From positions 248,001 to 312,000 of the forward strand of contig CAWBWU010000011.1 of the NCBI GenBank assembly GCA_963792655.1: 64,000 nt of DNA. The letters are read 5' to 3'. The translations under genes were made by a program, and so were the position numbers. Below are positions 25,717 to 33,890 of the stretch, piece by piece. Source of the stretch: DOZZ01 sp963792655. GTDB lineage: Bacteria; Acidobacteriota; Terriglobia; Bryobacterales; Bryobacteraceae. The notes under the pieces were generated by a model. That model was given only the letters and a program-made list of their open reading frames with translations. It did not search any database and was not told where the DNA came from. How positions within the stretch are numbered: position 1 is the stretch's first letter; every line of letters starts with the position of its first letter.

Positions 25717-27269
25717 ATCTCTCCTTGTTTGAAGCGGCGCCCGATATTATCTGCGGCGCGCGCGGCCAATGCCATGATCGTCAACGTGGGATTCTTTTCA
25801 GACGCCGAGGGAAACACGCTGGCATCCACTACATAAAGATTCGGAACATCGTGCGCATAGCAGTCGCGGGTCAGTACTGACGTGCGTGGGTCCGTGCCCA
25901 TGCGGCAACCGCCCACTTCGTGATTCGGCGTAGGCTCGGTTCCGACCGAGAGCACTTCTGCCCCGGCAGCTTTCAGAATGTCGACCGCCCAGCGGTTCAT
26001 GTCGGCGAAGATTTTCTGATCGTTCTCTTTCCACACCAGCCGCCGCCGGGCAAGCGGAAGACCGTAGGAGTCGAGCTTGTCGTAATCGAGATCAATGTAC
26101 GAGTCGCGATTGGGCAGCATCTCACCGTAAGGCGACATCACCACGAAAGCCGGGTATCTATCTTTCACCGAAGCCTTGTACTGCTTGCCAAAACCGGGCA
26201 GCGAGCGAGCCCACCCGACTGAGCGGCGATTCTGATAGTTGAACTGCATGCCGAAGCTGCGCGCATAATCACGCTTGCGCTCGTGCATGAAGCTGGGCAC
26301 GTAAGCATGATCGAGAAAGCCTTCGTCGTTAGTGGCGGGAGTGGCGATCAGATCGTGCAAAAAGGCCTGCACTCCGCCGGTGAAGTGCGGGATGAAGTTA
26401 CGGCCCAACTCACCGCTCGAGTTTGCGAGCCCGTGCGGGTAGCGGCTGGACTTTGACATCTGCAGCAGCGCAACGCTCTGGACACAGGCACACGCCACCA
26501 CTACACAACGCGCGCGAACTTCGCCTTCGGCTCTGGTCTCGCGATGAATGTAGCGCACTCCCGTCGCTTTGCTTTCATCCGACACGATCACTTCGCGCAC
26601 AACCGCATTCGGAATGATCTCGAGCTTGCCCGTCTTTAACGCCGGAATCATGTGCACGTCGGCGGAATTGTACTTCGCGGCAACATCGCACCCGGCCATG
26701 CAATTCCCGCAGAAGTGACAAGCAGGGCGGCCGCCGCGCGCCACGCTCAGCGTTGCCTTGCGAACCTGAATCACCGGTACGCCAATCTTCTTCGCGCCGC
26801 GTTGAATAATGCGGTCACTGCACTTCAGCGGCACCGCCGGCAGGAACTCACCATCGGGCAGATCGGGCAAGCCGTCGCGATTGCCGCACACGCCGGCTTC
26901 GCGTTCAACAATCGAGTACCACGGCGCAAGATCGGAATATGCGATAGGCCAGTCTTCGCCAGCGCCGTCGATGGTCTTACCGCGGAAATCGCGCGGACCC
27001 AGCCGCCACGCAACCGCGTTCCACAACATCGTCTTGCCACCCACGCCCCGAGAACGTTCGGAATCGAAGCCCGCGACGCCCGGCTTCATCGTCGGAATAT
27101 GCCGGTTCGCGAAGTCGAACGGCATCGCGTGGGTGTTGAATGCGGTTCGGGTGTTGACCTTGGGACCGCCTTCAACGACGGCTACGTCGACTCCTAAACG
27201 TGCCAGGTGAGCCGCGATCGTGCCGCCCCCCGCACCCGACCCGACCACGCAGACGTCGTAGGTTTTCAT
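25713..27269 (-). CDS. GMC-family FAD oxidoreductase (gluconate dehydrogenase large-subunit type)
   Basis: Sugar or polyol dehydrogenase of about 518 residues. FAD is bound at CVVGSGAGGGTIAAHLA; a Cys-rich patch (CHFCGNCMAGC) and the C-terminal HEVGGCRMG and NPTLTIMALAAR motifs are those of the gluconate 2-dehydrogenase-like GMC branch. ATG at 27269 (MKTYDVCVVG) is preferred to 27281. It has no leader and probably hitchhikes with the Tat-exported small subunit. No cytochrome c subunit follows, so the electron acceptor is not encoded here. Confidence 0.9.
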   Translation of the reverse strand: MKTYDVCVVGSGAGGGTIAAHLARLGVDVAVVEGGPKVNTRTAFNTHAMPFDFANRHIPTMKPGVAGFDSERSRGVGGKTMLWNAVAWRLGPRDFRGKTIDGAGEDWPIAYSDLAPWYSIVEREAGVCGNRDGLPDLPDGEFLPAVPLKCSDRIIQRGAKKIGVPVIQVRKATLSVARGGRPACHFCGNCMAGCDVAAKYNSADVHMIPALKTGKLEIIPNAVVREVIVSDESKATGVRYIHRETRAEGEVRARCVVVACACVQSVALLQMSKSSRYPHGLANSSGELGRNFIPHFTGGVQAFLHDLIATPATNDEGFLDHAYVPSFMHERKRDYARSFGMQFNYQNRRSVGWARSLPGFGKQYKASVKDRYPAFVVMSPYGEMLPNRDSYIDLDYDKLDSYGLPLARRRLVWKENDQKIFADMNRWAVDILKAAGAEVLSVGTEPTPNHEVGGCRMGTDPRTSVLTRDCYAHDVPNLYVVDASVFPSASEKNPTLTIMALAARAADNIGRRFKQGEM

Positions 27270-27369
27270 CGCGAAGCGCAATCATATCAGGCGTTCGGCT
27301 GTACATTCCGGAAACGGAAACGCAAACACGCCGGTCTATACTGTGTGAAGTTCATTACAGGAGAGTTGC

Positions 27370-28245
27370 ATGAGTGATCCGAACGCGTATCCGTCATCGG
27401 CCCCGAAATCCAGTGTGGCCACCGCCGTTATGGGGGGCGCGATCGCGGCGCTGCTCGTCGCAGTGGTCTATCTTTTCGTGCAGGTTCACGATCTGAAAGC
27501 CGATGCGGTGAAGCGCAGTGATGCGATTGCCGCGCAGATCGACACGCTGAAAGAGAACACAGCCATGGTCGCCTCCACCAGCCGCAAGCACATGGACACC
27601 ATGCATGACGAGCTCGAAAGCAAATCCGCGAGACAAGCTGCAATGGCTGCCAATCTGGCGAAGAGCGAGGCGCTGGCGCGCATCGAGCAAAGCAAGAAGC
27701 AGTTAGAAGACGAGCAGCTTGCAACGGCCACCAAGATCAACGGCGACTTGACCGCAGTGAAGACGTCAGCCGAAACGGCCAACGCGAAAATCGCCGATGT
27801 GAGCGGCGACGTCAGCAATGTAAAGACGCAGGTTGCCTCGACGCGCTCTGAATTGGACAAGACCATCGGCGACTTGAAAAAGGTCACCGGCGATCTGGGC
27901 GTGACCAGCGACTACGTCGCGACAAACGGGAAAGAGCTTGCAGCGTTGAAGCGATTGGGCGAACGGGACTACACCGAGTTCACGCTATCGAAGAACAAGG
28001 CAGGCCAGCGCGTTGGCGACGTGATGCTCACGCTGAAAAAGGTAGATCAGAAACGCAACCGCTTCACGCTGGAAGTTTTCGCCGACGATAAGCGCACGGA
28101 AAAGAAAGACCGCACCGTGAACGAGCCCGTGCAGTTCTATGTTGCGAAGGCGCGGCAGCCGTATGAAATCGTGGTGAACGAAGTGAAGAAAGATGTGATC
28201 GTCGGATACCTGGCAAAGCCCAAAGACCGGATCGCTCGCAACTGA
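27370..28245 (+). CDS. Membrane-anchored coiled-coil protein
   Basis: A 291-residue protein with one N-terminal membrane helix (VMGGAIAALLVAVVYLFV), a long heptad-rich coiled coil (about residues 40-185) and a C-terminal small beta domain (EFTLSKNKAGQRVGDVMLTLKKVD to YEIVVNEVKKDVIVGYL). Topology predicts most of it in the periplasm. Family not recognised; a structural or scaffolding role is a guess. A proper AGGAGAG Shine-Dalgarno precedes the ATG, and TATACT at 27336-27341 is a plausible -10. Confidence 0.75.
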   Translation: MSDPNAYPSSAPKSSVATAVMGGAIAALLVAVVYLFVQVHDLKADAVKRSDAIAAQIDTLKENTAMVASTSRKHMDTMHDELESKSARQAAMAANLAKSEALARIEQSKKQLEDEQLATATKINGDLTAVKTSAETANAKIADVSGDVSNVKTQVASTRSELDKTIGDLKKVTGDLGVTSDYVATNGKELAALKRLGERDYTEFTLSKNKAGQRVGDVMLTLKKVDQKRNRFTLEVFADDKRTEKKDRTVNEPVQFYVAKARQPYEIVVNEVKKDVIVGYLAKPKDRIARN

Positions 28246-28267
28246 ATTCCGCGCGCACGGCAGGCTG

Positions 28268-28273
28268 TAGAGT
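28268..28273 (+). promoter_or_regulatory. TAGAGT hexamer placed for leaderless glcE
   Basis: TAGAGT ends exactly 6 nt before the TTG start of glcE; no Shine-Dalgarno lies between. Fits a -10 for a leaderless transcript. Confidence 0.4.
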
Positions 28274-28279
28274 ATAGGT

Positions 28280-29416
28280 TTGTCCGATTCGAACCAGTTC
28301 TCCCGGCCTGCTGAGGCGCCGCCGACAGCCGCTGCATTTGCCGAGGCACTTGCCGCAGCCGCCTCTCAAAACAAAACCATCGCACTGCAAGGCTGCGGCA
28401 CCAAGGCGCGCTTCGCGGGGCCGCGTGAAGATGCCGGCGTTTACCTCACCACCACCGGCCTCAAACGTATCCTGCAATATGAACCTGCAGATCTCACCAT
28501 CAGCGTAGAAGCTGGCATTCCGTATCGCGAGTTGAGCGAGGCGCTCGCGGTGAATCGTCAGATGATTCCACTCGACCCGCCGTTTGCGGAGAACGCGACC
28601 GTAGGTGGAGTCATCGCTTCCAATAGCAGCGGCCCGCGCAGGCGGCAATTTGGGACGGCGCGCGACCTGGTGATCGGCATGCAGTTCGCGACGCTCGAAG
28701 GCAAGCTGGTGCAATCGGGCGGCATGGTAGTGAAGAACGTTGCGGGCCTGGATATGAGCAAGCTGTTGATCGGCTCCTATGGCACGCTCGCGGCGATCAC
28801 CAGCGTCAACTTCAAAGTGACGCCGATGCCGGAGCAGGCGGAAACAACGCTGCTGACGTTCAACACCGCAGCCGAGGCAACCGCGCAGCGCGACTTGATC
28901 CTGCAAGGACTGCTGCATCCTGTGGCCATAGACATACTGAATAGTTCGCTTGCGTCGCGCTTCGGTCTGACCGGGTATGTTCTGGCGCTGGAGTTCGCAG
29001 GGAATGCAGCCGCTGTCAGCAGATCACGCCGTGAAACCGGTGGCGAACTTGCGCCGCAGGATTTCTGGCCTCGCGTTCGCGAAGTAACCGCGCAATGTAC
29101 CGGCGTGGTGATCCGCATCTCATGCAAGCTGACCCAGATGGCCGCAATCTTTGAAGCCCTGCCCTGCCCCGCGCTGGGCCGTGCCGGCAACGGTGTGATC
29201 TATGCGTGCTTCGATGAACCTGCCGAAGCGCTGGCATGGCTTGCGAAGAACGCGTCAGGTTTGACATACGTGATTGAATCCGCGCCTGATGAATTCCGAA
29301 GCACTCAGACACTGTGGCCGGCATCCGGCAGCGACTTTGCGATCATGAAAAAGATCAAGGACATGTTCGATCCGAGGCACCTTCTTAACCGTGGCCGACT
29401 CTTCCGCGCTCTCTGA
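28280..29416 (+). CDS. glcE: Glycolate oxidase FAD-binding subunit GlcE-like
   Basis: FAD_binding_4 (VAO-type) flavoprotein of 378 residues, partner in oxidising glycolate to glyoxylate. FAD-binding landmarks are ALQGCGTKARF, DLTISVEAGIPY, DPPFAENATVGGVIASNSSGPRR and GGMVVKNVAGLDMSKLLIGSYGTLA. It ends FDPRHLLNRGR, as GlcD/GlcE proteins do. It is shorter than GlcD and overlaps glcF by 26 nt. The start is TTG. No glcD is adjacent, so the catalytic flavoprotein must be elsewhere or this complex works without it. Confidence 0.88.
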   Translation: MSDSNQFSRPAEAPPTAAAFAEALAAAASQNKTIALQGCGTKARFAGPREDAGVYLTTTGLKRILQYEPADLTISVEAGIPYRELSEALAVNRQMIPLDPPFAENATVGGVIASNSSGPRRRQFGTARDLVIGMQFATLEGKLVQSGGMVVKNVAGLDMSKLLIGSYGTLAAITSVNFKVTPMPEQAETTLLTFNTAAEATAQRDLILQGLLHPVAIDILNSSLASRFGLTGYVLALEFAGNAAAVSRSRRETGGELAPQDFWPRVREVTAQCTGVVIRISCKLTQMAAIFEALPCPALGRAGNGVIYACFDEPAEALAWLAKNASGLTYVIESAPDEFRSTQTLWPASGSDFAIMKKIKDMFDPRHLLNRGRLFRAL

Positions 29417-30734
29417 CCGTCAACACGATAAACCGCAGCAACAGGATCTCGACAAATGCGTGCACTGCGGATTGTGTCTGAACGCGTGCCCTACTTACCG
29501 TGAACTCGGCGTCGAGATGGATTCGCCGCGCGGGCGCATTTATCAAATGGTGCAAGTGGCCGCGGGTGCGCCGATCACGCCCGATTACCGCGAGCACATG
29601 GACCTATGCCTGGCCTGCCGCGCGTGCGAGACGGCGTGCCCCTCGGGCGTTCCTTATGGCCGTTTGATCGAGGCCGCGCGCGCGGACATTCAAAATCGCA
29701 GCGTTCCTTCGTGGCCCGTGCGGATGGTTCAAAGCTTCGTGTATGGGCCACTATTGCGATCGCGGGCGCTGCTCACGCTTGCTGGCACCGGCATTTGGCT
29801 CTACCAGGCGAGCGGCTTGCAAAAGCTGTTGCGTGCGTCGGGCTTGCTGAAGCTGATGGGACGTTTGGGTCAGTTGGAAGCACTAACGCCGCCCGCGCAG
29901 GTGCCGTTCTACTTCAGGAACATCGGGCATGTATACGAGGCCATCGGCGAGCGCAAGTACAAGGTCGCGTTCCTCGCGGGCTGCATTCAGAACATCTCTT
30001 TCGCGCGATTGAATGAGGCGACTGTGCGCGTGCTGCAAAAGAATGGCTGCGAAGTGCATGTGCCCGAAGAGCAGAATTGTTGTGGGGCTCTCCACGTTCA
30101 CGCCGGTCTTCGCGATGAAGCAAGGCGGCTTGCGCGGCGCAATATCGATACGATGCTCGCAGGTGACTACGACGCGATCATCAGCAACACCGGTGGATGT
30201 GGCTCAACCCTGAAGGAGTATCACGAACTGTTCGAGCATGAGCCGGCGTACGCCGCGAAGTCGCTCGACTTTGTGAAGCGCATGCGCGACGTGAACGAAT
30301 TTCTGGGCTCCATCGAGTTGAATCGCGAGATGAAGCCTCTGAACTTGACGGTCACATACCAGGATTCCTGCCATTTGGCGCACGGCCAGAAGGTGCGCAA
30401 ACAGCCGCGGCAGCTACTCCAATCGATACCCGGTTTGAAGCTTGAAGAAATGGTGAACTCCGATCTCTGCTGCGGCAGTGCCGGCGTTTACAACGTGGTG
30501 CACACCGGACTGGCCATGGAGATCCTTCAAAGTAAATTTCAAAACGTCGAGCGGACGAAGGCTAGCGTAATCGCGGCGTCGAATCCCGGTTGCATGCTGC
30601 AGATGGAAGCCGGCGCGAAGCTGTATGGCAGTGGGCAGAAGGTGATGCATGTGGTGGAGTTGCTGGATGCGGCGTACGGGGGAAAGACAGTTGATGTTCA
30701 TCAACGCATTGAGTCTCCTCCTGCTGTTTTCTAG
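29391..30734 (+). CDS. glcF: Glycolate oxidase iron-sulfur subunit GlcF-like
   Basis: Electron-transfer subunit of 447 residues. Two 4Fe-4S motifs (CVHCGLCLNACP and CLACRACETACP) are followed by two CCG-type heterodisulfide-reductase-like domains (NCCGALHVHAG, LCCGSAGVYN). It passes electrons from the flavoprotein to the membrane. GTG start inside glcE indicates coupling. The C-terminus overlaps a small possible secreted ORF starting at 30694. Confidence 0.92.
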   Translation: MADSSALSDRQHDKPQQQDLDKCVHCGLCLNACPTYRELGVEMDSPRGRIYQMVQVAAGAPITPDYREHMDLCLACRACETACPSGVPYGRLIEAARADIQNRSVPSWPVRMVQSFVYGPLLRSRALLTLAGTGIWLYQASGLQKLLRASGLLKLMGRLGQLEALTPPAQVPFYFRNIGHVYEAIGERKYKVAFLAGCIQNISFARLNEATVRVLQKNGCEVHVPEEQNCCGALHVHAGLRDEARRLARRNIDTMLAGDYDAIISNTGGCGSTLKEYHELFEHEPAYAAKSLDFVKRMRDVNEFLGSIELNREMKPLNLTVTYQDSCHLAHGQKVRKQPRQLLQSIPGLKLEEMVNSDLCCGSAGVYNVVHTGLAMEILQSKFQNVERTKASVIAASNPGCMLQMEAGAKLYGSGQKVMHVVELLDAAYGGKTVDVHQRIESPPAVF

Positions 30735-30810
30735 TGCGCTCATTTGTGCCGAAGAACTGAATGACGGAGCAGGTGCAACTCTCGTCAAGAGCACTCCTGC
30801 CTGCGATTAA
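30694..30810 (+). CDS. Possible 38-residue secreted peptide behind glcF
   Basis: ATG at 30694, preceded by GGGGGAAAG, opens a 38-codon frame with a convincing signal sequence (NALSLLLLFSSALICA) and a short tail (EELNDGAGATLVK). It overlaps the 3' end of glcF by 41 nt in another frame. The tail resembles the region just before the haem site of small cytochromes c, so this may be a truncated cytochrome gene, but no CxxCH follows. A hairpin (AAGGGC 30821-30826 / GCCCTT 30833-30838) lies behind. I see no gene in the remainder to 31035. Confidence 0.35.
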   Translation: MFINALSLLLLFSSALICAEELNDGAGATLVKSTPACD

Positions 30811-31035
30811 AGTGAAGCTAAAGGGCGCATGTGCCCTTAGGCGCGAAACGGGGCTCATCGGCAACTTCGTTGCGGACCGCCGTTCAGGCCGGATTTGAAG
30901 CGATATCGATTGCAAGCACCCGGTCGACTCGCTCCGCCTGAGAAAGCTAAGGGCAAGCCTACACAGTCGTCGCGTGCAACCGAGATAGGTTCGTGTTTAG
31001 AGAATCAACCCGACGGCATACCGCCTGATGATCAG

Positions 31036-31301
31036 TCATGCCTTCGAGTCGTAGACGTTGTGCTCACCGATCCAGAACCAGACATACGCATCATCGAGCT
31101 TGACGGCCATCGCACGGTGTTTAAGGGTGACCCGGGCTGACCAGATTTCCTGGCTGTCGCGGTCGCCGAGTTTCTTGAAACGCAAAGAAGGGTGTTGCGG
31201 GTTCGCCTTCAACAGCGCAAATTGCTTATCTGCGCGCGTGCGCACCTCGACAGGTAATTGTCGTAATCGTTCCAGAAATCAGCGTTTGCGCGATGAACCA
31301 T
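31036..31301 (-). pseudogene. RelE/ParE-type toxin, frameshifted
   Basis: The C-terminal part reads RTRADKQFALLKANPQHPSL, then FKKLGD, and ends VWFWIGEHNVYD, typical of small RelE/ParE-superfamily toxins paired with short acidic antitoxins. The natural start (ATG at 31301, MVHRANADFWNDYD) lies in another frame. One base is missing near 31253-31259, where AATTACCT is found and AATTTACCT would restore NLPVEVRTRADK. As written the toxin lacks its first ~20 residues and is probably inactive. Confidence 0.65.
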
Positions 31302-31312
31302 CGGGGGCGCGG

Positions 31313-31511
31313 TCAGAGCGGTCGTGTTCTTTCCGGCTTGATCGTCAGCCAAAGCTCGAGCGATGCGGTGATCGAGGTGTCCGGCTTCAAGGTCGGCCTT
31401 AAGCAAAACGTCGATGCCCGCTGGATGATGTTCATCCAGCCATTGATAAAGCTCCTCTAATTGTTCGGGAGTGAGCGTCTCGATCGCGCATTCGATATCT
31501 TGCAACTGCAT
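31313..31511 (-). pseudogene. Antitoxin partner of the RelE/ParE-type toxin, frameshifted near its end
   Basis: Starts MQLQDIECAIETLTPEQLEE and continues LYQWLDEHHPAG, a short acidic antitoxin of the kind encoded upstream of such toxins. Near the end, GGAAAGAAC has one A too many: removing it gives the usual ending AGKTRPL and a TGA at 31315-31313, 11 bp before the toxin ATG. As written the frame instead runs through into the toxin start. Both genes of the pair carry opposite single-base lesions within about 75 bp. Confidence 0.6.
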
Positions 31512-31545
31512 CTTCTGTTTCTCCGTTACCGATTCATCGTGACTC

Positions 31546-33369
31546 TCAGGCCACTTCCGAAACTCTCTCCCGCTCCTGGTCTTTGTACTGCAGCTGGTAC
31601 AGCTTCCAGTAGATACCCCGCTGCGCTAATAACTGCTGGTGCGAACCGATCTCTCGCAACTTTCCCTTGTGCATCACGATGATGCGATCAGCGCGCTGGA
31701 TCGTCGATAGGCGGTGCGCGATGATGATCGACGTTCGTCCTTCGATCATGCGCTCCAGTGCTTCGCGCACGCGGAACTCCGTCTCGGTATCGACGCTCGA
31801 CGTCGCCTCATCCAGAATCAAGAACTTGGGCTGATGAGCCAGCGCGCGCGCAAAGTTGATCAACTGCTTCTGTCCTGTCGAGAGTGAACCGCCGCGCTCC
31901 AGGATTTGTTGATTGAAGCCATCGGGCAGCGACTCGATGAACTCGAGCACATTCACCTGGCGCGCAGCTTCCCGCAATGCGGCATCGGTGATTCCCGCCG
32001 TGCCGAGCCGGATGTTCTCCGCGACCGTTCCCGAGAAGAGATAGGGGTCTTGCAACACAACACCGAACTGGGCGCGCAACAGCGCGGGATCCATCTCGCG
32101 TAAATCCACACCGCCTAGCCGGATGCTGCCCTGCTGCACATCATAAAAGCGCAGCAACAGGCTGATGATGGTGGTCTTGCCTGCGCCCGTGTGCCCGACA
32201 ATTGCAATGGTCTCGCCCGGTTCAATGCTGAAGCTGACATCGCGCAGCACCCAGTCGTCATCTTTGTAAGCGAACCAGACGTGATCGAACTCGATGCGCG
32301 CAACCGGCGCTGGCAGCTTCGGAACCGGCGGCGCCTGCAACAGAACCGGCGTATCGAGCAGTTTGAAAATACGCTCCGACGAAGCCATCGCGCCCTGCAG
32401 GATGTTGTACTTCTCGCTCAAGTCTTGAATCGGCCGGAAAAAGCGCAGGCTGAACTGAATAAACGCCACGACGATGCCCAGCGTGAGCCGGCCTTGTCCT
32501 ACGCGCCATGCTCCGTAGCCGAGCACCAGCGCGAGCGAAAGGTACGCCAGCAGTTCAACCACCGGGTAAAACCACGCGTAGGCAACGATCGTGTCCTTGT
32601 ACGCCTCCATGTGTTGCCGGTTGATCTCTTGAAACTCTTCGTTACTGCGCCGCTCGCGCTGAAAGAGCTGAAGCACTACGATGCCCGCGATGTGCTCCTG
32701 CAGGTACGCGTTGATGCGCGCGATCGCGACACGAATGCGGCGGTAGCTCTGCGTTACGGCCCGCCGGAAAAGCATCGTCACGCCCACGACGACCGGCAAC
32801 ACTCCGAGCATGCAGAACGTCAGGCCGGGGCTCATCCGAAACATCGCAAAGACGATGAAGCTGAGTGAAAGCAGATCCCCCAGGATGGTCACCAGCCCCG
32901 ACGCGAACAGGTCGTTCAGCACATCCACATCGGAGGTCAGACGCGTCACCAGGCGCCCGACGGGATTGTGGTCGAAGAAACCAATCTCGAGCCGCTGCAG
33001 GTGCCCCATTAACTGCTTGCGAAGATCGAACATTGCTAGCTGCCCGGTGTACTGCATGAGCATCATCTGTCCGAACTCGGTAAGGAAATATCCAACCAGC
33101 ACCGCGAAGTACAACGCTGCGATCTGGCTGAGCCCGATCATCGGGTCCGACGAAAGCCAGCCGAGAAATGGGCCCGCGCTGGTGTGTTCTTTGGTGAGAT
33201 AGCGGTCGATCGCGAGCTTGGTCAGCAGCGGTCCGCAAACTTGCAGCAGCGAGTAGAGGAACAGCAGCACGAGGGACCATGCCACCTCCTTGCGGTACGG
33301 CAGCATGTAGGTCAACAAGCGGCGCATCAGCCGCCCGTCATACGCTTTGCCGAGTACCTCTTCTTCCAT
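31546..33369 (-). CDS. ABC transporter, fused permease and ATPase (MsbA/multidrug type)
   Basis: Homodimeric type IV exporter half-transporter of 607 residues. Six membrane helices occupy about residues 15-330. The nucleotide-binding domain has Walker A GHTGAGKTT, Q-loop VLQDPYLF, signature LSTGQKQLINFARAL, Walker B FLILDEATSSVD and the H-loop IIIAHRLST. Substrate could be lipid or drug. No partner half-transporter is adjacent. The ATG has no Shine-Dalgarno; TAACCT lies exactly 6 nt upstream. Confidence 0.92.
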   Translation of the reverse strand: MEEEVLGKAYDGRLMRRLLTYMLPYRKEVAWSLVLLFLYSLLQVCGPLLTKLAIDRYLTKEHTSAGPFLGWLSSDPMIGLSQIAALYFAVLVGYFLTEFGQMMLMQYTGQLAMFDLRKQLMGHLQRLEIGFFDHNPVGRLVTRLTSDVDVLNDLFASGLVTILGDLLSLSFIVFAMFRMSPGLTFCMLGVLPVVVGVTMLFRRAVTQSYRRIRVAIARINAYLQEHIAGIVVLQLFQRERRSNEEFQEINRQHMEAYKDTIVAYAWFYPVVELLAYLSLALVLGYGAWRVGQGRLTLGIVVAFIQFSLRFFRPIQDLSEKYNILQGAMASSERIFKLLDTPVLLQAPPVPKLPAPVARIEFDHVWFAYKDDDWVLRDVSFSIEPGETIAIVGHTGAGKTTIISLLLRFYDVQQGSIRLGGVDLREMDPALLRAQFGVVLQDPYLFSGTVAENIRLGTAGITDAALREAARQVNVLEFIESLPDGFNQQILERGGSLSTGQKQLINFARALAHQPKFLILDEATSSVDTETEFRVREALERMIEGRTSIIIAHRLSTIQRADRIIVMHKGKLREIGSHQQLLAQRGIYWKLYQLQYKDQERERVSEVA

Positions 33370-33375
33370 TCGTTC

Positions 33376-33381
33376 AGGTTA
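33376..33381 (-). promoter_or_regulatory. TAACCT hexamer placed for leaderless ABC transporter gene
   Basis: In transcript sense TAACCT ends 6 nt before the ATG at 33369, with no ribosome site between. Confidence 0.35.
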
Positions 33382-33410
33382 ACGCGGGCCTGGTTGGGCA
33401 CGTCCGCGCT

Positions 33411-33439
33411 TTGACACCGTCGAACGGCGCTGCTAGTGT
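33411..33439 (+). promoter_or_regulatory. Promoter of the VOC gene: TTGACA, 17-bp spacer, TAGTGT
   Basis: A perfect -35 TTGACA (33411-33416) and a -10-like TAGTGT (33434-33439) are 17 bp apart. The -10 ends 6 nt before the ATG at 33446, so transcription should start at the ATG. This is the best complete promoter in support of leaderless expression here. Confidence 0.6.
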
Positions 33440-33445
33440 CTGCAC

Positions 33446-33886
33446 ATGATCGAAGTGCACGACATGTTTCCCTACCTCCGCGTGCGCGGAGCGTCCGAGG
33501 CGATCGAATTTTACAAACGCGCGTTCGGCGCGCACGAGCTTTACCGCTTATCCGAACCCGGAGGACGCATCGGTCACGCCGAACTGAAGGTGGGAGACCG
33601 AACGCTCATGATCTCGGACGAGTATCCGGAGCACGGCATCGAAGCGCCTCAAGAGGGCCAGCGAAGGGGCGGCGCGATTCATCTGCACATCAGCAACGTG
33701 GATGCCGTGATGGAGCGCGCCGTGGCTGCGGGGGCAAAAGTCATTCGCGAGTTGCAGGATCATTTCTATGGCGAACGCTCCGGCACCATACTCGATCCGT
33801 TCGGTCACGAGTGGATTCTCGGCCAGCAGATCGAGCAAGTCACGCAAGACCAGATCATCGAGCGGTTCAAAGCAATGTATCGGTAA
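33446..33886 (+). CDS. VOC-family (glyoxalase/PhnB-like) protein
   Basis: A 146-residue vicinal-oxygen-chelate fold protein. The paired beta-alpha-beta modules are seen in FPYLRVRGASEAIEFYKRAF and HLHISNVDAVMERAVAAGAK, ending RSGTILDPFGHEWILGQQ. It is closest to PhnB-like proteins, whose activity is undefined. No Shine-Dalgarno precedes the ATG. It converges with hpnE, 4 bp apart. Confidence 0.85.
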   Translation: MIEVHDMFPYLRVRGASEAIEFYKRAFGAHELYRLSEPGGRIGHAELKVGDRTLMISDEYPEHGIEAPQEGQRRGGAIHLHISNVDAVMERAVAAGAKVIRELQDHFYGERSGTILDPFGHEWILGQQIEQVTQDQIIERFKAMYR

Positions 33887-33890
33887 ACAG

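Noticed and set aside
30811..31035. Further gene between glcF and the toxin remnant
   Set aside because: Short frames exist on both strands but none has a ribosome site, a domain or sensible composition; only a small hairpin is visible.
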